This document shows positions 6,811-13,304 of a stretch of DNA of 21,044 nucleotides, piece after piece. How positions within the stretch are numbered: the first letter of the stretch is position 1; each line of letters begins with the position of its first letter. Where the stretch lies: positions 1 through 21,044 of the forward strand of contig QMOP01000004.1 of the NCBI GenBank assembly GCA_003650255.1, read 5' to 3'. The DNA comes from Caldisericota bacterium (lineage in GTDB: Bacteria; CG03; B21-G15). The position numbers and the translations under genes were made by a program. A model generated the notes under the pieces. The model searched no databases and was not told the origin of the DNA. It was given only the letters and a program-made list of their open reading frames with translations.

Positions 6811-8101
6811 TCTCCCCTCCTTTTCTCTTTTTAAGAATCTCTAACAATTTTTGAAGTGCAAAAATAAACGGTACTCCACTCTTTCTCGTCCTTGCCTCTG
6901 CTGCAAATGGATGTCCTCCCCCAGTAATTTCACCTGGATAGTTGTAAAATTTTAAAATCTCCTCTATAAGTTCATGAGCAATCTCTCCACAGTGCAAATT
7001 TTTAGATGTTGATCTGAATGAAAAGTGAACTCCATTTTCAAAAAGGTTATTAACCATTATAAGAAGTTTTTCATCTCCTTTTACTCTTGGTAATGAGTAA
7101 ACCCTTACAGAACCTATCATTGGCATAAGAGGAATTTTATTACCAAAAAACATGTAAATGTCAACTGAATTTATTGTATCAACGTAAACACAATTCTCAA
7201 AATATCCGGAGACCTTATCCCAGTCATCTTTATAAAATTTCCATATAAGAAGTGCCTTTTCATCTCCAATTAACTTAAAAAAGTCCTCCCTTTTCTTTAA
7301 AATAAAAATTTTTTCTTCATCAATTTTTTTAAGTAGTTTATATGTAAAAATCGGCTGATATAAATCACTTAAACTTTCATCCCTATCATTGTAGAAATAC
7401 TGAAATCCCCCACCACTTAATGCAAAAACAACCTCTGTTATCTGATTTAAAAGTGTTGTATATTTCCTCTGTTTTACTTCAAAAAGTGTTGGTTCATCTT
7501 CAATCTTTTCAAAAAGAAAACCAAAATTATCTCTCACATCCTCAATAAATGGAAGAACATAATCTGAATAATAATCTGTTGCTGGCTCTATTGCCCAGTC
7601 ACCTTTAAGTCCTATTAAATTTAGAAAATCAATTTTTTTACTTTTAAATCCAAAAGATGAGTAAAGCATATGAAGAATAAATGAGCAGGAACAGGACTTA
7701 TAATCTCCATGAAGTTGCGGATTCAACACTACTATTTTTTTTGGTTTTTCTCCTATTAAAGGATGATGGTCTATAACAATAAAATTTTCACATATCTTAT
7801 AATATTCATCATAATATCCCATTGTTGCTTTATCAAGAACAAAGCAAGCATCATATTTATCCTTTTTAATATCATTCTCAAGTCGGTCTTTTTCAAGTTC
7901 CATTGTCTCTGGAATGAGAATATCATAATCAATTCCAAGTTTTTCGAATAACTCAGTCAAAATTAGTCCACTTGTTATTCCGTCTGGATCATCGTGAGTG
8001 TAAATAAGCACTTTCTTCCCAGATACTTTTTTAATTAAATCCACAACTTTATTCAGTCCAATCCTTTTTCCCTCTTTTTCAACAAATTCAGTATAATTCA
8101 T
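6803..8101 (-). CDS. DHH-family phosphoesterase (RecJ/NrnA-like)
   Basis: Manganese-dependent phosphoesterase of the DHH/DHHA1 superfamily, whose members degrade single-stranded DNA, short RNA oligonucleotides or pAp. The N-terminal metal motif THDDPDG is near residues 35-41, LDKA comes further on, and the name-giving IDHHP motif sits around 113. The C-terminal DHHA1-type GGGHPFAAEAR motif lies near 394-404. Length is about 432 residues. The frame is open to a GTG at 8104, but I prefer the ATG at 8101, which gives 7-base spacing from GGAG and a TGATG junction with the kinase copy 2 stop. No OB-fold tail typical of full RecJ is evident, so an oligoribonuclease or archaeal RecJ-like role is more likely than long-range DNA resection. 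Confidence 0.85.
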   Translation of the reverse strand: MNYTEFVEKEGKRIGLNKVVDLIKKVSGKKVLIYTHDDPDGITSGLILTELFEKLGIDYDILIPETMELEKDRLENDIKKDKYDACFVLDKATMGYYDEYYKICENFIVIDHHPLIGEKPKKIVVLNPQLHGDYKSCSCSFILHMLYSSFGFKSKKIDFLNLIGLKGDWAIEPATDYYSDYVLPFIEDVRDNFGFLFEKIEDEPTLFEVKQRKYTTLLNQITEVVFALSGGGFQYFYNDRDESLSDLYQPIFTYKLLKKIDEEKIFILKKREDFFKLIGDEKALLIWKFYKDDWDKVSGYFENCVYVDTINSVDIYMFFGNKIPLMPMIGSVRVYSLPRVKGDEKLLIMVNNLFENGVHFSFRSTSKNLHCGEIAHELIEEILKFYNYPGEITGGGHPFAAEARTRKSGVPFIFALQKLLEILKKRKGGENG

Positions 8102-8727
8102 CACAAAACTCCTTCTATTAAACTCTTAAAAATTTCCCTTTTCTTTTCAGTCGGGAGTTCACTATCCTCATTATTAAAAAATCTTATTTTCCATCCATAA
8201 AATTCATCTGGAAGGGAGTTCCTATTTTCAAGAAAAACCTTTTCAAGGTCATCTGTCTTGTAATAAGAGAACATAAGGTCTGTTGGTACTATGTGGTCAT
8301 CAATGTCTTTACCCCTTTCAAACCTACTTTTATTTCTTTCAAGACAGAGTTCAAAAGGAGCCCATATATAAAGTAAAAGTGTTTTCTCTCTAACATAATC
8401 AGAAAAATTTGATATTGCTTTTTTGTAATTATCTCTTGCAAACTCAACCAAAATAACCTTTCCTTCCTCTTCCTTATCCTTTAAAACCTTATCCATCTCC
8501 TTTAAAACTTCATCAACTATACTCCAGTCAGTAACTTCAAATCCTCCTTCTTTTCTTACATGCCTTTTAAACTCTTTATCCTCGCTAAGCAATTTCTTTA
8601 AAATTGGGAAATCATCAACTCTTTCAACCTCATAACCTTTTTCTTCTAAAACTGGAGTAAAAACATTTTTAAATAAATATGACTTACCACAACCAGGTCT
8701 TCCAAGCATAAAAATAAACTTCACCAT
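8101..8727 (-). CDS. Small P-loop kinase, copy 2, unknown substrate
   Basis: Paralogue of the 4082-4702 protein, 208 residues. Walker A GRPGCGKS is at 9-16, the acidic RVDDFPIL block starts at 36, and EFARDNY and WAPFELCLERN follow in the same order and spacing as copy 1. Between these blocks the two diverge strongly, which suggests different substrates rather than a recent duplication. The gene follows TIM-barrel copy 2 by 3 bases. Its ATG lies inside a four-unit heptamer array and no GGAGG-like site precedes it, unlike nearly every other gene here, so translation probably depends on ribosomes finishing the upstream gene. Substrate unknown; nucleoside- or pentose-related kinase inferred. Confidence 0.84.
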   Translation of the reverse strand: MVKFIFMLGRPGCGKSYLFKNVFTPVLEEKGYEVERVDDFPILKKLLSEDKEFKRHVRKEGGFEVTDWSIVDEVLKEMDKVLKDKEEEGKVILVEFARDNYKKAISNFSDYVREKTLLLYIWAPFELCLERNKSRFERGKDIDDHIVPTDLMFSYYKTDDLEKVFLENRNSLPDEFYGWKIRFFNNEDSELPTEKKREIFKSLIEGVL

Positions 8728-8752
8728 TTGCTATTCGCTATTCGCTATTTGC
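8725..8752 (-). repeat. Heptamer array (YATTYGC x 4)
   Basis: Four units: CATTTGC, TATTCGC, TATTCGC and TATTTGC. On the minus strand these read GCAAATA, GCGAATA, GCGAATA, GCAAATG. The array contains both the TAG stop of TIM-barrel copy 2 (8733-8731) and the ATG start of the downstream kinase (8727-8725). A four-unit array of the same family lies in opposite orientation at 9725-9752, on the other side of the TIM-barrel gene. Confidence 0.85.
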
Positions 8753-9708
8753 CTGATATATTCTGTTTCTTTCTCAAGGAACTCCCATCTTCTTTCAATT
8801 TGCTCCTTTGTCTTAAATGCTGTCTCAAGAACAATAACCTCCGGCCTCAATCTTTCTTTCATTATCTTAAAATACCTTTCAAGAACCTCTTTTTTAAGAA
8901 GTCCTGGTGTATCAATAAGTGGTGGATGAAATATTATTTTCTTTGGAACATAATCATTTAAATGAATTTCATAAACATATTCCTCTGGAATCTTCTCTAA
9001 AATTTCTACTGGGTCATCAGGAATATCCTTCCCTTTTTCTGCCCTTGTAAACCAGTGTCCTATATCAAAATTAAAGTAAACTTCAAAATTCTCTTCTCTC
9101 AATTTTTCCACAATTTTTAAAACATCTTCAACCTCATAGTAAATGTTGTCAAATGAAACATTGTTCTCAATATGAAACTTAATTCCTCTCTCAACTGCAT
9201 ACGGAATAAGTTCCCTTAAAGTTTTAAGAAGAGCAGTTTCAATCTTATCAAGAAAATAAGGTGAAAGAAAATAAAATGGTGCTGTTCCTGGATGAAGAAT
9301 GCATACTTTTGCTCCGATTTTGTGCGCAAAATCAAGATACTTCTTATGAAGTCCAACAACAAGTTCCCTTTCATAATCCTGAATACAGGCAACCTCTTTT
9401 CCAACTCCTGAATATGAAAGATGAACAGAAAGAGTTATTCCAAGTTCCTCTGCTTTCTCTTTTATTTTACTGCACTCTTCATCAGTAAAATCAAGATATG
9501 GATTCGGAACATCACAGTCCAACTCTAACCAGTCAAGACCTATTTTTTTTGCTTCCTCTAATTGAAAAATTACTCTTCTTTTAAACTCCATTAATCCAAG
9601 AGCATTCATTGAAAAAAGATCAATCTCTCCTGATATAACCTTCTTTCTTTCCTCTTCATTAAGAACCTCAGCAATCAGAGTATTTGTAAAATTTCTTCCT
9701 ATTTTCAT
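8731..9708 (-). CDS. Sugar-isomerase-type TIM barrel, copy 2
   Basis: A 325-residue paralogue of the 4699-5667 protein. It shares the KIGRNFTN start and the candidate metal/substrate positions His96 (SVHLSY), His139 (LHPG), Glu181 (HIENN), Asp215 and His218 (FDIGH) and His249 (IHLND); the Glu of LETA is at 295. Regions outside these are clearly diverged. GGAGG precedes the ATG at 9708. The gene is directly followed by kinase copy 2, reproducing the order of copy 1. Its stop codon comes from the heptamer array, and a related inverted array lies upstream of its start. Function is inferred as isomerase or epimerase of a phosphorylated or free pentose from nucleoside breakdown; not proven by sequence. 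Confidence 0.86.
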   Translation of the reverse strand: MKIGRNFTNTLIAEVLNEEERKKVISGEIDLFSMNALGLMEFKRRVIFQLEEAKKIGLDWLELDCDVPNPYLDFTDEECSKIKEKAEELGITLSVHLSYSGVGKEVACIQDYERELVVGLHKKYLDFAHKIGAKVCILHPGTAPFYFLSPYFLDKIETALLKTLRELIPYAVERGIKFHIENNVSFDNIYYEVEDVLKIVEKLREENFEVYFNFDIGHWFTRAEKGKDIPDDPVEILEKIPEEYVYEIHLNDYVPKKIIFHPPLIDTPGLLKKEVLERYFKIMKERLRPEVIVLETAFKTKEQIERRWEFLEKETEYIRQIANSE

Positions 9709-9724
9709 CTTTCCTCCAAATCAA

Positions 9725-9752
9725 GCAAATGGCGAATGGCGAATAGCAAATA
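9725..9752 (+). repeat. Heptamer array (GCRAATR x 4)
   Basis: Four units: GCAAATG, GCGAATG, GCGAATA and GCAAATA. Its reverse complement matches the 8725-8752 array with three differences, all C/T at the first base of a unit. The two arrays therefore form inverted repeats around TIM-barrel copy 2. It lies in the spacer between deoA and that gene, next to the long GC-rich inverted repeat. Confidence 0.82.
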
Positions 9753-9754
9753 GT

Positions 9755-9861
9755 AGGTGGTTTTTTCCCGAGGAGGCTTTGCGAGCGAGGACATGGAGCT
9801 TTCCACCGCAGCGAGCAGAGCGAGCCACACACGTGAGCGTCCTCCGAGGGGAAAACCACCT
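9755..9861. repeat. GC-rich 107-base imperfect inverted repeat (MITE-like or structured RNA)
   Basis: Outer arms AGGTGGTTTT (9755-9764) and AAAACCACCT (9852-9861) are exact complements. Inside them, CCCGAGGAGG and CCTCCGAGGGG continue the pairing with small bulges. The centre contains repeated GCGAGC motifs (9781, 9811, and again in AGCGAGCC near 9819) and CACGTG. It is far richer in G and C than the surrounding genes. No credible gene is in it on either strand. It could be a miniature mobile element or a folded RNA in the deoA to TIM-barrel transcript; no clear target-site duplication is seen. Confidence 0.7.
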
Positions 9862-9871
9862 TGCCTACTCA

Positions 9872-11200
9872 TTAATACTCCTCAACTCCTTCTTTTGCTA
9901 CTCTTGCATAGAAAAATTTTGGCACTTCAACCTTTTCATCTCCGATTCTATATGCATTTATAAATCTTTCCATTGCTGGTTCAATCTTACTTCTGTCTCC
10001 ATCTGTGTAGAAAATTGCAAGTGGCTCTCCTTCATCAACCTCATCGCCCACCTTCTTTTTAAGATATATTCCAACTGAATGGTCAATTTTATCATCCTTC
10101 TTCTTTCTTCCTGCACCAAGCATTTTAGATGTAATACCAACCTCAAGAGCATTTATAAACTGAACATACCCTTTTCTTGGAGACCTCACCTCTATCTTCT
10201 CCTTACACTGAGGAAGTAAAGATGTATCATCAACAACCCTTTCATCTCCACCCTGCTCTCTTATAAGTTCTCTCAACTTCTCCAATCCCTTTCCATTCTT
10301 TATATTCTCCCTTAAAACCTTCTTTCCTTCATCAACTGACTTCACAACCCCTGAAATAAGAAGCATATTACTTCCAAGTTCAATAACAAGATCCTCCAAA
10401 TCCTTTGGTCCTTCTCCTCTTAATGTCTTTATTGCCTCCTCAACCTCAATCGCATTTCCAATTGCATATCCAAGTGGCTGATCCATGCTTGTTATAAGTG
10501 CAACAACTCTTCTTCCTGCTCCTTCTCCTATATCAACCATTGTCTTTGCAAGTTCCAATGCATCCTTATATTCCTGCATGAAAGCGCCAATGCCAGTTTT
10601 TACATCAAGAACAATACCATCACTTCCTGCTGCAAGTTTTTTACTCATAATAGAAGCAGCAATTAAAGGAATTGAATCAACTGTTGCGGTTACATTTCTT
10701 AAAGCATATATTTTCTTATCTGCTGGTGCAAGTGTTGCTGTCTGTGCAATCAAACTTACATGAATCTTATTCACAATTTCAAAAAATTTCTCCTTTGGAA
10801 GTTCAACCTGCATTCCTGGAATTGATTCAAGTTTATCAACAGTTCCACCAGTATGTCCGAGTTCCCTTCCTGTCATCTTTGCAACTATTCCACCACTTGC
10901 AGCAACCAATGGAGCAAGAACAAGTGTTGTTGTATCTCCAACACCACCTGTTGAGTGTTTATCAACCTTAAATCCATTTATCCCTGAAAGATCAACAACA
11001 TCTCCTGAATGAACCATTGTCATTGTCAAATCAACACATTCCCTTGGCTTCATTCCTCTGAAATAGATTGCCATCAAAAATGCTGCCATCTGATAATCTG
11101 GAATCTCCCCTTTAACAAATCCATTAATCATAAATTCAATCTCTTCTTTACTTAATTCTCCTCCATCTCTTTTCTTCTTAATCAACTCATAAACATTCAT
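9872..11200 (-). CDS. deoA: Thymidine / pyrimidine-nucleoside phosphorylase
   Basis: Cleaves thymidine, deoxyuridine or uridine with phosphate to base and (deoxy)ribose 1-phosphate. The 442-residue length matches bacterial homodimeric DeoA/Pdp, not the longer archaeal AMP phosphorylase, which carries an extra N-terminal domain. The N-terminal alpha domain begins VYELIKKKRDGGELS. The phosphate-binding loop KHSTGGVGD is at 81-89 and the family signature MTGRELGHTGGTVDKLESIPG covers about 109-129. The Arg-x14-Ser-x3-Lys base-binding set lies around 168-190. GGGAGG precedes the start. It sits alone between two repeat-bearing spacers in the middle of the salvage cluster. Whether it prefers thymidine or uridine cannot be settled here; pdp is the alternative name. 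Confidence 0.94.
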   Translation of the reverse strand: MNVYELIKKKRDGGELSKEEIEFMINGFVKGEIPDYQMAAFLMAIYFRGMKPRECVDLTMTMVHSGDVVDLSGINGFKVDKHSTGGVGDTTTLVLAPLVAASGGIVAKMTGRELGHTGGTVDKLESIPGMQVELPKEKFFEIVNKIHVSLIAQTATLAPADKKIYALRNVTATVDSIPLIAASIMSKKLAAGSDGIVLDVKTGIGAFMQEYKDALELAKTMVDIGEGAGRRVVALITSMDQPLGYAIGNAIEVEEAIKTLRGEGPKDLEDLVIELGSNMLLISGVVKSVDEGKKVLRENIKNGKGLEKLRELIREQGGDERVVDDTSLLPQCKEKIEVRSPRKGYVQFINALEVGITSKMLGAGRKKKDDKIDHSVGIYLKKKVGDEVDEGEPLAIFYTDGDRSKIEPAMERFINAYRIGDEKVEVPKFFYARVAKEGVEEY

Positions 11201-11217
11201 ACTTCCTCCCTACTTCT

Positions 11218-11235
11218 CCGACCCTGAAGGGTCGG
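11218..11235 (-). repeat. REP-like hairpin, type A, copy 2
   Basis: Perfect 7-bp stem (CCGACCC / GGGTCGG) with a TGAA loop, preceded on the minus strand by TGTAG (11240-11236). Compared with copy 1 at 250-267, stem positions 2 and 3 differ but the paired bases change with them, so pairing is preserved. Confidence 0.75.
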
Positions 11236-11293
11236 CTACATTAAGGAATCTCTTCTTCAATCCTCGGATTTCATTCATTACTTCCACTTATTT

Positions 11294-11315
11294 GCGGTAG
11301 CCTGAAGGCCACCGC
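11294..11315 (-). repeat. REP-like hairpin, type B, copy 2
   Basis: Arms GCGGTAGCC and GGCCACCGC around TGAA. On the minus strand the stem is nine pairs with one G-U wobble and a UUCA loop. It is 58 bases from type A copy 2, against 60 at the other locus, and is followed by the same GGAACAT. Confidence 0.72.
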
Positions 11316-11339
11316 TAAGAGGAACATTTTTCCCATCCT

Positions 11340-11355
11340 TTACACCTTACACCTT
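11340..11355 (-). repeat. Heptamer repeat TTACACC x 2.3
   Basis: Two full units (11340-11346, 11347-11353) and a partial third. On the minus strand the unit is GGTGTAA. The array lies across the 3' end of punA and supplies its TAA stop (11349-11347). It follows the type B hairpin, repeating the arrangement seen at the dGTPase 3' end. Confidence 0.75.
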
Positions 11356-12135
11356 CTTTATAATCTCTCTTATCAACCTGATAAACTTCTCCTTTGATCT
11401 CTTCCCTGTCTCTATAACCTCTTCATGAGAAAGTTTCCTCTTTAAAATACCTGCTGCCATGTTTGTTACAAGCGACAGTCCAAGAACTCTTATATCAAGA
11501 TGTCTTGCTTTTATAACTTCAGGAACTGTGCTCATTCCAACAAGGTCTGCTCCAAGTTTCCTGAACATCCTTATCTCAGCAGGGGTCTCATAACTTGGTC
11601 CTGAAAGAAAAAGATATACTCCTTCTTTTAAATCCCAACCCAATCTTCTTGCAACACTCTTTGCTATTTTACGGATTCCTATATCATAAGCATATGTCAT
11701 ATCAACAAAATTTGGTCCTCCTCTTAAAGGATTAATTCCAAGAAAATTTATATGGTCCTTTATTAAAACTATATCACCAACCTTAAATTTTCTATTTATT
11801 GCTCCACTTGCATTTGTTATTATCAAAATTTCTGCACCAAGTTCCTTAAAAACTTCTATAGGAAAACAAATTTTATCCATATCATACCCTTCATAATAAT
11901 GAAACCTTCCCTGCATTATACCAACCTTCTTTCCTTCAAGTTCTCCAAAGACAAGTCGTCCTTTATGCCCCGGAACAGTTGAGGTAGGAAAATCTGGAAT
12001 CTCTTTATAATCAATAATTCTTCTGTTTTTAACTGTTTCTGCAAGTTCTCCAAGCCCTGAACCAAGTATCATAAAAATTCTTGGAGAAAAGTTAATCTTT
12101 TTCTTTAAAAATGTTACTGCTCTTTTCGTATTCAA
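11347..12135 (-). CDS. punA: Purine nucleoside phosphorylase, trimeric class
   Basis: Converts inosine and guanosine (and deoxy forms) with phosphate to base and pentose 1-phosphate. At 262 residues it has the usual length of low-molecular-mass PNPs. Motifs: LGSGLGE (24-30, phosphate loop), TVPGHKGRL (53-61), RFHYYEG (77-83), TNASGAI (107-113), SGPSYETPAE (178-187), GMST (200-203) and VTNMAAG with the base-binding Asn225. These distinguish it from the MTA phosphorylase elsewhere in the cluster. It overlaps the deoB stop as ATGA. The last residues, KKV-stop, come from the heptamer array. With DeoB and AdeC it forms a compact coupled unit. Confidence 0.94.
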   Translation of the reverse strand: MNTKRAVTFLKKKINFSPRIFMILGSGLGELAETVKNRRIIDYKEIPDFPTSTVPGHKGRLVFGELEGKKVGIMQGRFHYYEGYDMDKICFPIEVFKELGAEILIITNASGAINRKFKVGDIVLIKDHINFLGINPLRGGPNFVDMTYAYDIGIRKIAKSVARRLGWDLKEGVYLFLSGPSYETPAEIRMFRKLGADLVGMSTVPEVIKARHLDIRVLGLSLVTNMAAGILKRKLSHEEVIETGKRSKEKFIRLIREIIKKV

Positions 12136-13304
12136 CTTTTCAACACCTCCTTTAAAAAACTCTTCCCTGTTTTTATTTTTCCAACTCCAAAATATTCATC
12201 AATTGTCCTTGCTACATCACAGAAACTTTCTCTTATTCCAAGATTCTTAACTTTTATCCTTTCTCCATATACAAGTAATGGAACATGTTCTCTTGTATGA
12301 TCTGTATGTTTTTTATAAAGTGGGTCACAACCATGGTCTGCTGTTATTATAAGAATATCATTTTCTTTCATGTTCTTTTTAATCTCAGGAAGAAATGAAT
12401 CAAATTCTTTTAAAGCATTGTAATATCCTTCTGGATTTCTTCTATGTCCATAGTTTGAATCAAAATCAACAAGATTTGTAAAAATAAATGATTTCTCCTT
12501 TATCTCCTTGATTGCTTTTATTGTTTTTAAAGTTCCATCTCTATTTCCTTCAGTGTGAATTTCAATTGAAAGACCTTTATGATTAAAAATATCACCAATT
12601 TTTCCAATTCCAATTGTTTTTATCCTTTTTTCCTTTAAATAATCAAGAAGTGTCTTTTTAGGAGGAGAAACTGAAAAATCTTTTCTATTATATGTTCTTT
12701 TAAATTTTCCCGGTCTTCCAATAAATGGTCTTGCAATAACCCTTCCAACCCTGTATTTTCCAGAAAGTATCTCTCTTGCAATCCTGCACCATTTATAAAG
12801 TGTTCTTAAAGGGACAACTTTTTCATGTGCTGCAATCTGAAAGACGCTATCAGCAGATGTATAAACAATTGGATTTCCTGTCTTCATATGTTCCTCTCCA
12901 AGTTCCTCTATTATAACTGTTCCTGAAGCAGGTTTATTTCCAAGAACCTTTCTTCCAATTCTTTTTTCAAACTTCTTTATAATACTTTTCGGAAAACCAT
13001 TCGGATAAAGAGGGAAACCCTTTTTAGATATAATCCCCATCAATTCCCAATGCCCTATAATTGTATCCTTTGCATTTGACTTCTCTTTCATTTTTCCAAA
13101 ACTTCCTTCTGGAATTACTTTTCTACCTGTTTTTAAATCAATTATTCTTGAAAGTCCCATTTTCTCAAGTTCTGGTAAATCAAGTTTCCCAAAATACTCC
13201 CTTAAATGCCCGAGTGTATTTGCTCCCCAGTCATTAAATTTCTTTGCATCCCTCATATAACCAACTCCAACACTATCAAGAACTATCAAAATAACCCTTT
13301 TCAT
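12132..13304 (-). CDS. deoB: Phosphopentomutase
   Basis: Interconverts ribose or deoxyribose 1-phosphate and 5-phosphate, linking nucleoside phosphorylases to central metabolism. It is a 390-residue alkaline-phosphatase-superfamily enzyme with Asp10 metal ligand in VLDSVGVG, the family's TIIGHWELMG segment near residue 85, ADHG (322-325) and HTDHTREH (333-340), which carry metal ligands. The start overlaps the adenine deaminase stop (ATGA) and the end overlaps the punA start (ATGA). Deoxyribose 5-phosphate would normally go to DeoC aldolase, which is not in this window; ribose 5-phosphate could enter the transketolase encoded two genes upstream. Confidence 0.94.
   Translation of the reverse strand: MKRVILIVLDSVGVGYMRDAKKFNDWGANTLGHLREYFGKLDLPELEKMGLSRIIDLKTGRKVIPEGSFGKMKEKSNAKDTIIGHWELMGIISKKGFPLYPNGFPKSIIKKFEKRIGRKVLGNKPASGTVIIEELGEEHMKTGNPIVYTSADSVFQIAAHEKVVPLRTLYKWCRIAREILSGKYRVGRVIARPFIGRPGKFKRTYNRKDFSVSPPKKTLLDYLKEKRIKTIGIGKIGDIFNHKGLSIEIHTEGNRDGTLKTIKAIKEIKEKSFIFTNLVDFDSNYGHRRNPEGYYNALKEFDSFLPEIKKNMKENDILIITADHGCDPLYKKHTDHTREHVPLLVYGERIKVKNLGIRESFCDVARTIDEYFGVGKIKTGKSFLKEVLKS

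Noticed and set aside
9668..9859. Minus-strand 63-codon frame in the deoA downstream spacer
   Set aside because: It translates the inverted repeat and heptamers, and ends inside the start of the TIM-barrel gene in another frame.
9757..10078. Overlapping plus-strand frames starting in the GC-rich inverted repeat
   Set aside because: They begin in repeat sequence and continue antisense to deoA; translations look like antisense noise.
11201..11346. A promoter for deoA in the repeat spacer
   Set aside because: A TTGAAG-like box is present on the minus strand, but no matching -10 box lies at proper spacing, so the call would be guesswork.
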